A DNA stretch of 64,000 bases from Actinomycetales bacterium UBA1383 (GCA_002305415.1 DBQX01000083.1:22957-86956), one strand, 5' to 3'; counted from the first letter of the stretch, positions 43,148 to 52,395 are shown. A program made the numbers and translations. The notes: a model not told the origin generated them from the sequence alone.

Positions 43148-45010
43148 TCAGCCGATCGTGATGTCGCCCATCTCGTCCCGCGCTCCCGGCGTGGTGCGCT
43201 GGACGGCGAGCAGGAACTCGGCGTTGGAGTGCGTCTCGCGCAGCTTGTTCAGCAGCAGCTCGATCGCCGCCTCCTTCTCGAGACCACCCATGATGCGCCG
43301 GAGCCGCCAGATGATCTTCAGCTCCTCGGGCTGCAGCAGCAGTTCCTCCCGCCGTGTGCCGGAGGCGTTGACGTCCACCGCGGGGAAGATCCGCTTGTCG
43401 GCCAGCTGGCGGGAGAGCCGGAGCTCGAGGTTGCCGGTGCCCTTGAACTCCTCGAAGATCACCTCGTCCATCTTCGAACCCGTCTCGACGAGCGCGGAGG
43501 CGATGATCGTCAGCGATCCGCCGCCCTCGATGTTCCGGGCGGCGCCGAAGAACTTCTTCGGCGGGTAGAGCGCGGAGGCGTCGACGCCTCCCGAGAGGAT
43601 CCGGCCGGAGGCCGGTGCCGCGAGGTTGTACGCCCGGGAGAGGCGCGTCAGCGAGTCCAGGAGGACGACGACGTCGCCCCCCAGCTCCACCAGGCGCTTC
43701 GCCCGCTCGATGGCGAGTTCCGCCACGATGGTGTGGTCGGTGGCGGGCCGGTCGAAGGTGGAGGCGATGACCTCCCCCTTGACCATGCGCTGCATGTCCG
43801 TGACCTCTTCGGGCCGCTCGTCGACGAGCACCACCATGAGGTGCACCTCGGGGTTGTTCACGGCGATCGCGTTGGCGATCTGCTGCATGACGATCGTCTT
43901 GCCTGCCTTGGGGGGCGCCACGATGAGTCCACGCTGCCCCTTGCCGACCGGCGCGACGAGGTCGATGAGCCGCGGGGTCAGGGCCTTGGGGGACGTCTCG
44001 AGCCGGAGCATCTCCTGGGGGTACAGCGGCGTGAGCCTGGTGAACTCGGGGCGGCTGCGCGCGTCATCCGGCGCCATCCCGTTCACGCTGTCGAGGCGCA
44101 CCAGGGCGTTGTACTTCTGGCGCACCGGCTCGCCCTCCCGGGGCTGCCGGATGGCGCCGGTGACGGCGTCGCCGCGGCGGAGGCCGTACTTCTTGACCTG
44201 GCCGAGGGTCACGTACACGTCGTTGGGTCCAGGCAGGTAGCCGGAGGTCCGCACGAAGGCGTAGTTCTCGAGGATGTCGAGGATGCCGGCGACCGGGATC
44301 AGGACGTCGTCCTCGGCGTACTCCGGCTCGTCACCCTGCGGGCGAGTGCCGCCCTCGCGGCGGCGGTTGCGGTCCCGGTTGCGGTCGCGGCTGCGGCGGC
44401 GGTTGTTGGCGGTGCCGTCCCGCCGCTCCTCACCCTCCTCACGACGCCGTGCGGCGGCCTCCGAGACGGCCTCGAGCGCCTGCTCGGCGTTGACGACCGC
44501 ACGCCCCTGGGTGGTCTCCTGCAGCTCGCGCATCAGGTCCAGCTTGGCCTGTTCGTGGTCGTGAGGGACGGGAGCGCCGCCCGGGGAGCTGGCACGCCGG
44601 GGGCCGCGTCGCCGCTCGCGCGGCCCGCGGGACTCCCCCTCCCCCGCCGCCGGGGCGACGGCCTCGGCGGGGGGCAGGTCCTGCGTCCCGCCCTCGGCGG
44701 GCTCCCCGCCCTCGGCGGGCTCCCCGCCCTCGGCGGGCTCCTCGGTGGGCTCACCTGGGCCTCCACCCTCCGCGGGCGCGTTCTCGGTGGGCTGGGTCTC
44801 GGGCTCCCCGGCGGGCGCCGGGACGTACTCCTCGGCGGGCTCCCCGGCGGGCGCCGCATGCTCCTCGGCGGAGCCCGGCTCCACAGCGGAGATCGCGGCG
44901 ATCAACTCGTTCTTGCGCATCTTCGAGACGCCCTTGATGCCGAGCGCGGCAGCCATGGACTGCAGCTCCGGCAGACGCTTCATCGCCAGGGCGTCGACGG
45001 TCTGGGTCAC
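43148..45010 (-). CDS. rho: Transcription termination factor Rho
   Basis: Rho is the hexameric RNA translocase that ends transcription. The 620-residue protein has the N-terminal helical domain (LPELQSMAAALGIKGVSKMRKNEL). A long actinobacterial insertion (about 50-220) follows, first acidic and Pro/Gly/Glu-rich, then basic with RRRSRDRNRDRNRRR. After that come the RNA-binding domain (GYLPGPNDVYVTLGQVKKYGLRRGD) and the ATPase with Walker A VAPPKAGKTIV. GTG 45010 has GGAGGAAGG upstream. The insertion contains an exact tandem repeat. Such insertions increase RNA binding in related species. Confidence 0.96.
   Translation of the reverse strand: MTQTVDALAMKRLPELQSMAAALGIKGVSKMRKNELIAAISAVEPGSAEEHAAPAGEPAEEYVPAPAGEPETQPTENAPAEGGGPGEPTEEPAEGGEPAEGGEPAEGGTQDLPPAEAVAPAAGEGESRGPRERRRGPRRASSPGGAPVPHDHEQAKLDLMRELQETTQGRAVVNAEQALEAVSEAAARRREEGEERRDGTANNRRRSRDRNRDRNRRREGGTRPQGDEPEYAEDDVLIPVAGILDILENYAFVRTSGYLPGPNDVYVTLGQVKKYGLRRGDAVTGAIRQPREGEPVRQKYNALVRLDSVNGMAPDDARSRPEFTRLTPLYPQEMLRLETSPKALTPRLIDLVAPVGKGQRGLIVAPPKAGKTIVMQQIANAIAVNNPEVHLMVVLVDERPEEVTDMQRMVKGEVIASTFDRPATDHTIVAELAIERAKRLVELGGDVVVLLDSLTRLSRAYNLAAPASGRILSGGVDASALYPPKKFFGAARNIEGGGSLTIIASALVETGSKMDEVIFEEFKGTGNLELRLSRQLADKRIFPAVDVNASGTRREELLLQPEELKIIWRLRRIMGGLEKEAAIELLLNKLRETHSNAEFLLAVQRTTPGARDEMGDITIG
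44689..44742. repeat. 18-bp tandem repeat inside rho (3 units)
   Basis: The unit CGCCCTCGGCGGGCTCCC occurs twice exactly (44689-44706, 44707-44724) and a third time with one change at the end (44725-44742). It encodes repeated EPAEGG in the disordered acidic insertion of Rho. Copy number could vary by slippage without a frameshift. Confidence 0.9.
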
Positions 45011-45169
45011 GGATTTCCTTCCTCCGGCGGCGGAGCCGAGAGTGAAATGGATGAGCACACAGTGCGCGCCACGCCGATGAACGGGGGATTTGTGCGCACC
45101 AGATGGGCGACCAGTGTCGCGTTCGTGCGCCCCCCAGCGTAGCAGCAGGATCGCGGGGATGCCACGGCC
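45011..45169 (-). promoter_or_regulatory. rho leader and candidate promoter
   Basis: Between thrB and rho there is no gene. On the minus strand TGGCAT and, 17 nt later, TACGCT (45141-45136) form a candidate promoter just after the thrB stop. That leaves a leader of about 120 nt. Rho genes are often autoregulated in such leaders; nothing here proves it. Confidence 0.4.
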
Positions 45170-46060
45170 TCAGCGCAGCACCCGCACCCCCTCGTGGGCG
45201 ATCGGCAGGGGGAGGATACGCCAGTCGTGGCGCTCGAGCGCCTCCGCGAGGCCCGGATCGGGCGCACCGAACGCGAGGACGGTCGGTCCCGCCCCGGAGA
45301 GGACCGCGGGCACCCCGCGGCCCCGCAACGCGTCCACCACCTCGAGGGACTCGCGCATCACGGCGCGGCGGTAGGGCTGGTGGAGCCGGTCCTCCGTCGC
45401 GGCCATGAGGTGCTCCGGGTGCCGCAGTGCCTCCACCATGAGGGCGGCCCGCTGCAGGTTGAAGACCGCGTCCCGGTGGGAGACCGTCCGCGGCAGGGCG
45501 GCGCGCGCCGTCGTCGTGGACGCCTTCACGGGTGGCACGAGGGCGACGACGCTGATCGCCGGCGAGACCTCCAGTGGTACGGCGCGTGCCTGGCCCTCGT
45601 CGGTCCACGCGAGGGTCGCGCCCCCGAACACCGCCGGGGCGGCGTTGTCGGGGTGGCCCTCGAGATCGGTGGCCAGCTGGAGGATCGTCTCGTCGGAGAG
45701 CGAGTCCGGCTCGGAGACCAGGGCGCGCGCGGCGGCGAGTCCCACGACCACCGCCGCGGCTGACGATCCCAGCCCCCGGGCGTGGGGGATCGCGTTGTGG
45801 CACACGAGCTCGAGGCCCGCCTGGGGCGCGCCGGCGTACTCGAGGCCGAGACGGATCGCCCGGACCACGAGGTGGTCCTCGCCACGGCCGACGGTGCCGG
45901 CCCCCTCGCCGCGCACCGTCACCCGGGTCTCGCCGGCGACGGCACGCACCGTCACCCGGTCCCTCAGCTCGAGGGCGATGCCGAGGGCGTCGAAGCCCGG
46001 CCCGAGGTTCGCCGACGTCGCGGGGACCGTCAGCGTCGCGTGGTCGGTGATCAGCCGCAT
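45170..46060 (-). CDS. thrB: Homoserine kinase
   Basis: ThrB phosphorylates homoserine for threonine synthesis. The 296-residue GHMP kinase has VPATSANLGPGFDALGIAL, the ATP loop IPHARGLGSSAAAVV and the C-terminal AVLSGAGPTVLAF. It is 4 nt downstream of thrC in the hom-thrC-thrB operon. ATG 46060 begins the conserved MRLITDHATLTVPATS. Confidence 0.96.
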   Translation of the reverse strand: MRLITDHATLTVPATSANLGPGFDALGIALELRDRVTVRAVAGETRVTVRGEGAGTVGRGEDHLVVRAIRLGLEYAGAPQAGLELVCHNAIPHARGLGSSAAAVVVGLAAARALVSEPDSLSDETILQLATDLEGHPDNAAPAVFGGATLAWTDEGQARAVPLEVSPAISVVALVPPVKASTTTARAALPRTVSHRDAVFNLQRAALMVEALRHPEHLMAATEDRLHQPYRRAVMRESLEVVDALRGRGVPAVLSGAGPTVLAFGAPDPGLAEALERHDWRILPLPIAHEGVRVLR

Positions 46061-46064
46061 CGCA

Positions 46065-47159
46065 TCAGAGGCCGAGCGCCTGCACGGCCGCCTCGACGGT
46101 GGGGGCGATGACGGTGGGCTCGACGATGTGCGAGCCGAGCGCGGTGGCGGTGTCCTTCAGCCCGTTGCCGGTGACCGTGCAGACGATCGTCGCCCCCTCG
46201 GGCACGAGTCCCCGGCCCGCGGCCTGCACCAGCCCCGCGACGGACGCGGCGGAGGCGGGCTCCACGAACACGCCCACCTTGGCCGCGAGCATGGCCTGCG
46301 TGTCGAGGATCTGGGCGTCGGTGACGCTCTCGATCCAGCCTCCCGAGGAGTCCCGGGCCTCGATGGCGTAACCCCAGGAGGCGGGGTTGCCGATGCGGAT
46401 GGCCGTGGCGACGGTCTCGGGGTGCTCGACGGGAACGCCCTTGACCAGCGGCGCGGCACCCTCGGCCTGGACACCCCACATCCGCGGCACCCGGGAGGCG
46501 ACCGGGGCGAGCCGCCCGGCGGAGTCCTCGAACGCTGCGGACGTGCGCCGGCCGGCGTACTCGCTGTAGCCCATCCAGTAGGCGGTGATGTTCCCGGCGT
46601 TGCCGACCGGGAGCACGTGGATGTCCGGGGCGTCGCCGAGGACGTCCACGACCTCGAACGCCGCCGTCTTCTGGCCCTGCAGGCGGTACGGGTTGATGGA
46701 GTTCACGAGCGCCACCGGGTAGGAGTCGGTCAGCCCGCGGACGATGCGGAGGCAGTCGTCGAAGTTGCCGTCCACCGCCACCAGGGTGGCCCCGTGGACG
46801 ATCGCCTGCGCGAGCTTGCCGGCAGCGATCTTCCCCGCAGGGAGGATCACCGCGCAGCCGATGCCCGCGCGCACCGCGTAGGCCGCCGCGGACGCGGAGG
46901 TGTTGCCCGTGGACGCCGCGGCCACGAGCGTGACGCCCTCGTCCACCACGCGGGAGATCGCCATCGTCATGCCGCGGTCCTTGAACGAACCCGTGGGGTT
47001 CGCCCCCTCGACCTTGACGTACACGGTGGCCCCGGTCAGGGCGTCCAGGTGGGGCGCGTGGACCAGGGGGGTGCCGCCCTCGTTCAGGGTGACGACGTTC
47101 TCGACGTGCGGGAGGCGGTCACCGTACTCGGCGATGATCCCGCGCCACGGCCGGGCCAT
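46065..47159 (-). CDS. thrC: Threonine synthase
   Basis: ThrC converts phosphohomoserine to threonine using PLP. The 364-residue protein has the PLP lysine in NPTGSFKDRGMTMA, the phosphate-binding AASTGNTSASAAAYA and the VGNAGNITAYWMGY segment. It is the short class typical of actinobacteria. ATG 47159 abuts the hom stop directly. Confidence 0.96.
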   Translation of the reverse strand: MARPWRGIIAEYGDRLPHVENVVTLNEGGTPLVHAPHLDALTGATVYVKVEGANPTGSFKDRGMTMAISRVVDEGVTLVAAASTGNTSASAAAYAVRAGIGCAVILPAGKIAAGKLAQAIVHGATLVAVDGNFDDCLRIVRGLTDSYPVALVNSINPYRLQGQKTAAFEVVDVLGDAPDIHVLPVGNAGNITAYWMGYSEYAGRRTSAAFEDSAGRLAPVASRVPRMWGVQAEGAAPLVKGVPVEHPETVATAIRIGNPASWGYAIEARDSSGGWIESVTDAQILDTQAMLAAKVGVFVEPASAASVAGLVQAAGRGLVPEGATIVCTVTGNGLKDTATALGSHIVEPTVIAPTVEAAVQALGL

Positions 47160-48443
47160 TCAGCCGGCCTCCACCGCGGTCACCGCGACCACCTCGCGGA
47201 CCACCGGCGTCTCGCGCAGCTCGGCGACGGTGCGGCGGAGGTCCCCCGCACGCGCGATGTGGCTGACGATCGTGATGGTGGCATCCTCGTCGGAGGGGAC
47301 CTGGCGGACGGACTCGATGGACACGCCGTTGCGGGCGTACACACCCGCCACGGCTGCCAGCACGCCCACCTCGTCCGCCACGCGCAGCCGCACGGACTGG
47401 GCGGTGCGGACGTCGTCGGGACCGAGCACCCGCAGCGCCGCGTAGGCGGACTCGCGGGGGGCGTTGCCGCCGTGCACGCGGTGCGCGGCGGCGGCGACGA
47501 CGTCACCGAGCACCGCTGACGCCGCGGGCGCCCCGCCGGCGCCGCGGCCGTAGAACATGAGCCGGCCGGCCGCCTCCGCCTCGACGACGACGGCGTTGAA
47601 CGGGCCGTGGATCGTCGCGAGCGGATGGGCGAGCGGGACGAGCGTGGGGTGGACGCGCACGGACACGCCGTCGTCCCCCACCCGGTCGCACACGGCGAGC
47701 AGCTTCAGCGCGAAGCCGTCCGCGGCGGCCTGCGCGATGTCCGCCTGGGTGACGTGACGGATGCCCTCGACGCTCACGTCGGTGATCCCCACGCGCGTGT
47801 GGAACGCGAGCGACGCCAGCAGGGCCGCCTTGGCCGCGGCGTCGAGCCCGTCGACGTCCGCGGTCGGATCCGCCTCCGCGTACCCCAGGCGCTGCGCGTC
47901 CGCGAGCGCGTCCGCGAAGGAGAGCCCCCGGGTGGCCATCTCGTCGAGGATGAAGTTCGTGGTGCCGTTCACGATGCCCAGCACCCGGGTCACGGTGTCA
48001 CCGGCGAGGGACTCCCGCAGGGCGTAGACCACCGGCACGGCCCCGGCGACGGCGGCCTCGTAGTAGAGGTCAACCCCGGCGCGCGCCGCGGCCTCGAAGA
48101 GCTCGGGACCGTGGGTCGCGAGCAGGGCCTTGTTCGCGGTGACGACGGACGCCCCGTTCGCCATCGCGCGCAGCACCAGGCCCCGGGCTGGCTCGATGCC
48201 GCCGAGCAGCTCGATCACGATGTCGACACCGTCGACGAGGCTCTCGAGGTCCGGCGTCACCAGTGCGGGGTCGATGAAGGGGGGCTGCTCGGAGGCCGAC
48301 TTGCGGTCCCCGATACCCGTGATGACGAGGCGGGCTCCCGACCGCTGCGCGAAGTCCTCCGCACGCTCGCCGAGGAGGCGGATGACCTGGGAGCCGACGG
48401 TCCCGGCGCCGAGCACCGACACGCGAACTTCCTGCTGTGGCAT
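47160..48443 (-). CDS. hom: Homoserine dehydrogenase with ACT domain
   Basis: Hom reduces aspartate semialdehyde to homoserine. The 427-residue protein has the NAD(P) loop VSVLGAGTVGSQVIRLL, ANGASVVTANKALLA, the catalytic GIVNGTTNFILDEM and EADPTADVDGLDAAAK. A C-terminal ACT domain (about 350-425, LRVADEVGVLAAVAGVYARNGVSIESV) provides threonine feedback. ATG 48443 follows TAGGCT by 7 nt, so the operon message is probably leaderless. lysA, which lies between argS and hom in Mycobacterium, is missing here. Confidence 0.96.
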   Translation of the reverse strand: MPQQEVRVSVLGAGTVGSQVIRLLGERAEDFAQRSGARLVITGIGDRKSASEQPPFIDPALVTPDLESLVDGVDIVIELLGGIEPARGLVLRAMANGASVVTANKALLATHGPELFEAAARAGVDLYYEAAVAGAVPVVYALRESLAGDTVTRVLGIVNGTTNFILDEMATRGLSFADALADAQRLGYAEADPTADVDGLDAAAKAALLASLAFHTRVGITDVSVEGIRHVTQADIAQAAADGFALKLLAVCDRVGDDGVSVRVHPTLVPLAHPLATIHGPFNAVVVEAEAAGRLMFYGRGAGGAPAASAVLGDVVAAAAHRVHGGNAPRESAYAALRVLGPDDVRTAQSVRLRVADEVGVLAAVAGVYARNGVSIESVRQVPSDEDATITIVSHIARAGDLRRTVAELRETPVVREVVAVTAVEAG

Positions 48444-48450
48444 GTCACCG

Positions 48451-48456
48451 AGCCTA
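48451..48456 (-). promoter_or_regulatory. -10 element for hom-thrC-thrB (leaderless)
   Basis: TAGGCT on the minus strand ends 7 nt before ATG 48443, with no ribosome-binding site between. It lies in the 66-bp gap after argS. Confidence 0.5.
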
Positions 48457-48509
48457 GTGGCTGTGGGCGGGAGGCCGGGCAGGCGCCCACATCCCGGTGG
48501 GGCGGGTGG

Positions 48510-50159
48510 TCACATCCGCTCGGGCGCGGAGACGCCGAGCAGCGCGAGGCCGTTGGCGATCACCTGGCCGGTGGCGTCGTTGAGCCACAGGCGGGTGCGG
48601 TGGGCGTCGTCGACGGGCTCCTCGCCCCGGGGCGTGACGCGGCAGTTGTCGTACCACTTGTGGTAGGCGGCGGCGAGTTCCTCCAGGTAGCGGGCGATGC
48701 GGTGCGGCTCGCGAAGGGACGCCGCCAGCGCGACGACGCCGGGGAACTCGGCGAGCATGCCGAGGAGCACGGTCTCCGTCTCGTGGTCGAGGAGCTCGGG
48801 GCGGAAGGCGTCCTCGCGCCGGACGCCGTGGGAGGCGGCATTGCGGGCGACGTTGCGGATCCGCGCGTGCGCGTACTGCACGTAGTAGACGGGGTTGTCC
48901 ATGTTCTGCTCGCGCAGCTTCTCGCCGTCGATGGTGAGCGGGGAGTCCGCGGGGTAGCGCGCGAGGGTGTAGCGGACGGCGTCGGAGCCGATCCAGTCGA
49001 TGAGGTCCCGCAGCTCGACGATCGTGCCGGCACGCTTGGACATCTTCGCGCCGCCCAGGTTCACGAGCTGGCCGATCATCACCTCGATGTTGAACTCGGG
49101 GTCGTCGCCGGCGCAGGAGGCGAGGGCCTTGAGGCGGTTCACGTACCCGTGGTGGTCCGCGCCGAGCAGGTAGATCTTCTCGGGGTAGCCGCGGTCCTTC
49201 TTGGAGAGGTAGTAGGCGGCGTCGGCGGCGAAGTAGGTGGGCTGGCCGTCCGAGCGGATGAGGACGCGGTCCTTGTCGTCACTGAAGTCGGTGGTGCGCA
49301 GCCAGACCGCGCCGTCGGCGTCGTAGACGTGGCCCTGCTCGCGCAGCCGCTCGACCGCCTGCGCCACGGCGCCCGACTCGTGGAGCTCGCGCTCGGAGAA
49401 CCAGACGTCGAAGGTGACGTTGAAGTTCGCGAGGGTCTGGCGGATCTCCGCCATCTGGAGCCGGTAGCCCTCGTCCCGCGCGACGGCGATCGCCTTCTCG
49501 CGCGGCATGGTGAGGATGTCCGGCCGCTCCGCCCGGATCAGAACGGCGAGGTCCGTGATGTACTCCCCGGCGTAGCCGCCCTCGGGGACCTCCTCGCCCA
49601 GGGCGCGGGCGAGGATGGACTCGCCGAACTTGTCCATCTGGACGCCGGCGTCGTTGATGTAGTACTCGGGCGTGACGTCCGCGCCGGCGGCGCGCAGGAG
49701 CCGGACGAGGGCGTCCCCGAGCGCGGCCCAGCGGGTGTGGCCGATGTGGAGCGGGCCGGTGGGGTTGGCGGAGATGAACTCCAGGTTGATCACGTGGCCG
49801 GCGAGGGTGGTGGTGTGGCCGTAGGTGGCGCCGGCCTCGAGGATGTCGCGGGCGAGTTCCCCGGCGGCGCCCGCTTCGAGGCGGACGTTCAGGAAGCCGG
49901 GACCGGCGACGTCGACCTCCCGCACCCCCGGGACGGCGCGCAGGGCCACGGCGAGCCGGGCCGCGAGATCACGCGGGTTGGTGCGGGCCTTCTTCGCCAG
50001 CTGCATGGCCACGTTGGACGCCCAGTCGCCGTGCTCGCGCTGGCGGGGCCGCTCGACGCGGACCTCGGGGACGTCCGCGGGATCGAGGGCCAGCTCCCCG
50101 CGGGCGACGGCGTCGAGGATGGCGGCGCGGATGGCATCGGCGAGTTGCTGAGGGGTCAC
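48510..50159 (-). CDS. argS: Arginyl-tRNA synthetase
   Basis: ArgRS charges tRNA-Arg. The 549-residue class I enzyme has the N-terminal Add1 domain, the HIGH motif NPTGPLHIGHTRWAALG (near 126), the loop GAKMSKRAG, and the C-terminal anticodon-binding DALR domain ending LGVSAPERM. GTG 50159 lies 6 nt after TAGACT, suggesting leaderless transcription. A tRNA-Arg gene lies 134 bp away on the opposite strand. Confidence 0.96.
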   Translation of the reverse strand: MTPQQLADAIRAAILDAVARGELALDPADVPEVRVERPRQREHGDWASNVAMQLAKKARTNPRDLAARLAVALRAVPGVREVDVAGPGFLNVRLEAGAAGELARDILEAGATYGHTTTLAGHVINLEFISANPTGPLHIGHTRWAALGDALVRLLRAAGADVTPEYYINDAGVQMDKFGESILARALGEEVPEGGYAGEYITDLAVLIRAERPDILTMPREKAIAVARDEGYRLQMAEIRQTLANFNVTFDVWFSERELHESGAVAQAVERLREQGHVYDADGAVWLRTTDFSDDKDRVLIRSDGQPTYFAADAAYYLSKKDRGYPEKIYLLGADHHGYVNRLKALASCAGDDPEFNIEVMIGQLVNLGGAKMSKRAGTIVELRDLIDWIGSDAVRYTLARYPADSPLTIDGEKLREQNMDNPVYYVQYAHARIRNVARNAASHGVRREDAFRPELLDHETETVLLGMLAEFPGVVALAASLREPHRIARYLEELAAAYHKWYDNCRVTPRGEEPVDDAHRTRLWLNDATGQVIANGLALLGVSAPERM

Positions 50160-50165
50160 CGCGCC

Positions 50166-50171
50166 AGTCTA
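50166..50171 (-). promoter_or_regulatory. -10 element for argS (leaderless)
   Basis: TAGACT (TANNNT) on the minus strand ends exactly 6 nt before GTG 50159. Confidence 0.5.
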
Positions 50172-50276
50172 GTGGGCGGCACCGACCCTCCCCCCGGCCC
50201 GGCCGACGTGAGCACGGCCACGCTGCCGACGTCGTCCCGCCCCCTGGGGGATGCGGAGTGGACTGCCGATGGCTGG

Positions 50277-50282
50277 TAGCAT
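50277..50282 (+). promoter_or_regulatory. -10 element for tRNA-Arg
   Basis: TAGCAT ends 11 nt before the mature 5' end of the tRNA, a normal distance allowing a short 5' leader. No clear -35 was seen. Confidence 0.4.
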
Positions 50283-50293
50283 TGACCGGCGTC

Positions 50294-50369
50294 GCCCCGA
50301 TAGCTCAGTGGATAGAGCGTCTGCCTCCGGAGCAGAAGGCCGCAGGTTCGAGTCCTGTTCGGGGCACCA
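50294..50369 (+). tRNA. tRNA-Arg, anticodon CCG, CCA encoded
   Basis: The 76-nt gene folds by eye into a cloverleaf: acceptor GCCCCGA/TCGGGGC, D stem GCTC/GAGC, and anticodon stem TCTGC/GCAGA around loop CTCCGGA. The anticodon is therefore CCG. The T arm contains GGTTCGAGTCC. The discriminator is A and the CCA end is encoded. It marks the border between the housekeeping block and the accessory region, and tRNA 3' ends are common integration sites. Confidence 0.97.
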
Positions 50370-50476
50370 ACTGGCACAGGCTCCTGAGTTCACACCGAGG
50401 GCGGTGTGGTGCACGGGGAAAGTCCCCTTGACCTGCTTCCACACCCACGGCACGAGGACGCTCGCGCAGTGAGAGC

Positions 50477-51124
50477 TCAGTTCGGCGCCGTCGCCAGGTC
50501 GTCCCAACACGCTACCGTCTCTGGGAAGTCCGCCGTGGCGTTGAGTAGTTCGAGGGCGGCCAGGCGCACCTCGTCGAGGGTGGCGTCGGCGTCCACGTGC
50601 ACGCCGTTGTCGGCGAGGCAGGCCAGGATTGTCGGGAGGTGGGCGCGCATCCGCTCGTCTCGCGCCTCTTGGTGCAGGGCGGCGTCTTGAAGGACGAACT
50701 CAGCGAACCTGCTGTGCTCGGCCATGCACGCATCCGCCAACGCCAGGACCTGAGCCTCGGTCAGGCCTGGGGCTTCTGCGCTGAAGGAGTATTGGACGAT
50801 TGTCCATCCCGGCGCTCTTTCCCAGCCCGGAAGCTCCCGATAGCCGATGCCTGCTGCCTCGAAGCAGGCGAACGTGTCGTGCGTGAGGTCCACAACCGTC
50901 TCGTACTCCAGGGAGCCTGCCGCGCGCGCGGTCTCCAACACCTCGATCTGGCGCTGTCCGGCCCCACCGGCACGGGCGTCCTCGAGAATGGCGTCAAGCG
51001 CCAGTTCCCACGAGGTGCCCGCCGCCGACGTCGCAACATCCTCGTCCGCGGTGCCACATCCAGCAGCGCCCACAGTTGCGAGTACGGCCAGGGCTCCTGC
51101 TGCGGATTTGCCGCGGACGATCAC
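50477..51124 (-). CDS. Three-cysteine lipoprotein A, exporter-associated
   Basis: The 215-residue product has a signal peptide with lipobox VGAAGC (Cys near 23), so it should be a surface lipoprotein. The mature part has three spaced cysteine segments: FACFEAAGIGY, LADACMAEHSRF and ILACLADNGVHVD. The lipoprotein at 56945-57595 has the same three segments (DCMAEAGFES, YVCYAQYP, SPCLEDMGYE), so they are paralogues. It diverges from the exporter operon starting at 51373. The family is seen beside such exporters in actinobacteria, but its function is unknown to me. The GTG start has no strong ribosome-binding site. Confidence 0.72.
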   Translation of the reverse strand: MIVRGKSAAGALAVLATVGAAGCGTADEDVATSAAGTSWELALDAILEDARAGGAGQRQIEVLETARAAGSLEYETVVDLTHDTFACFEAAGIGYRELPGWERAPGWTIVQYSFSAEAPGLTEAQVLALADACMAEHSRFAEFVLQDAALHQEARDERMRAHLPTILACLADNGVHVDADATLDEVRLAALELLNATADFPETVACWDDLATAPN

Positions 51125-51372
51125 GGAATAACCCCATAGGTGTACCAGTCACCAAGAATGACGACTTTGTGCTCCGAGCGCGACAATTGCGCAGCCGTGA
51201 CCGCCGTGCTGCCCGCGACAACACCGCTGCTCACCATCGTCTCTGCTCCTGCCACTCGCGGCGGCTGGCCATTTCTGCTGTTCCGCCGAGCCGTTCCGCC
51301 TGATCATTTACTGTAGAGACATTGTTGGTCTGCTTGGCCGGGAATCGCCCTCCGTTGGAGAGGAAGCACGGT

Positions 51373-52389
51373 ATGCGCCCGTCAGCGATGACGTCCTTCG
51401 TTGCGGTGTCTTTGCTCGCGCCCCTGGTTGCCGGTGTGGTTGTCGTGGTGGTGGCTTCGAACGAGTCTCCGTTGGAGTCGGCGGGACCGGTTGGGCCTGT
51501 CGTGGGGGTCGTTGAGCGGGCGGTGCGTAGTGACCAGGCGTATGTCGCGGTGGCCCTGGAGTTGGCGGAGCCGTTCACTGCGCGCACCGACGCGGCCGGC
51601 CGGGTGACCTCGGTGGAGGTCGCTGCGGGGGATCAGGTCGCGAGCGGGGTCGTGGTGGCGACGGTGGCGGGCCGGGATGTGGTGGCCTACCAGGCGGCGC
51701 GTCCGTTGTACGTCAGCGTGGACCGTGGCGCGCGGGGGGACGCGGCCAGAGCGGCCCAGGAGGTGCTGGCGTCCTTGGGGTTCTACGCCGGTCCGGTCGA
51801 CGGGGTGGTGGGGCCGGTGACGGCCGCGGCGATCCTCGCGTTCAACGAGGTGCACGGTTTCGGCAGGTCGGCGGTGCTCGATCTCGCCGGGCTGACGTGG
51901 ATCGGCCCGGACCCGGTGACTGTCGGGGAGGTGCTGGCCACGCCCGGGGAGGACGTCACTGCCGGGGCGGGACTCTTCATCGCCGAGGCGGTGCCATCGG
52001 GGGTGAGGGTTGCGGCGACCCAGGCGCCGGCGGTGCCGGGGGACCGTGTCCTGGACATCGCCGGGCTCACCGCACCGCTGCCCGGGGGGACCCGAATCGT
52101 GGAGGACGCGGAGTTCGCCGCCGCGGTGGCCCGGGTGTGGGGGGATGTCACCGAGGGTGTCGGGGTGCTGCGCCTCGCGGAACCCGTCGAGGTCGGCACC
52201 GTCCCGTCCTCCGCGGTGGTCACCGATACCCAGGGGCGGACGTGTATCTTTCCCGACGCCGAGGCCGGCCCCGTCGCCGTGACACCGGCGGGTGGGAGCC
52301 TGGGGACCGTGGACCTGGACGTGGGGCTGGTTGGCCGGCCGGTGCTGGTCAACCCCCGCCAGGTGAGGCACGACCTGGACTGCGGGTAG
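51373..52389 (+). CDS. Peptidoglycan-binding membrane-fusion/adaptor protein of ABC exporter
   Basis: The 338-residue protein starts with a single membrane anchor (SFVAVSLLAPLVAGVVVVVVA, about 7-27). HlyD-like beta-barrel and lipoyl segments follow (TDAAGRVTSVEVAAGDQVASGVVVATVAGR). Between them is a peptidoglycan-binding type 1 domain (DAARAAQEVLASLGFYAGPVDGVVGPVTAAAILAFNEVHG, about 117-160). It probably links a MacB-type transporter to the cell wall. ATG 51373 follows AGAGGAAG at 8 nt. A TACTGT hexamer at 51309-51314 is a -10 candidate. The ATPase gene starts 6 nt after the stop. Confidence 0.85.
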   Translation: MRPSAMTSFVAVSLLAPLVAGVVVVVVASNESPLESAGPVGPVVGVVERAVRSDQAYVAVALELAEPFTARTDAAGRVTSVEVAAGDQVASGVVVATVAGRDVVAYQAARPLYVSVDRGARGDAARAAQEVLASLGFYAGPVDGVVGPVTAAAILAFNEVHGFGRSAVLDLAGLTWIGPDPVTVGEVLATPGEDVTAGAGLFIAEAVPSGVRVAATQAPAVPGDRVLDIAGLTAPLPGGTRIVEDAEFAAAVARVWGDVTEGVGVLRLAEPVEVGTVPSSAVVTDTQGRTCIFPDAEAGPVAVTPAGGSLGTVDLDVGLVGRPVLVNPRQVRHDLDCG

Positions 52390-52395
52390 GCCGTC

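Noticed and set aside
50340..50369. Second copy of the tRNA-Arg 3' end as an attachment site within the window
   Set aside because: Reading through to 64000 I found no matching direct repeat; an att site, if any, is outside.
50413..50426. Short GGGGA-AAG-TCCCC hairpin after tRNA-Arg as terminator
   Set aside because: The stem is only 5 bp and there is no U-tract; too weak to list as a terminator.
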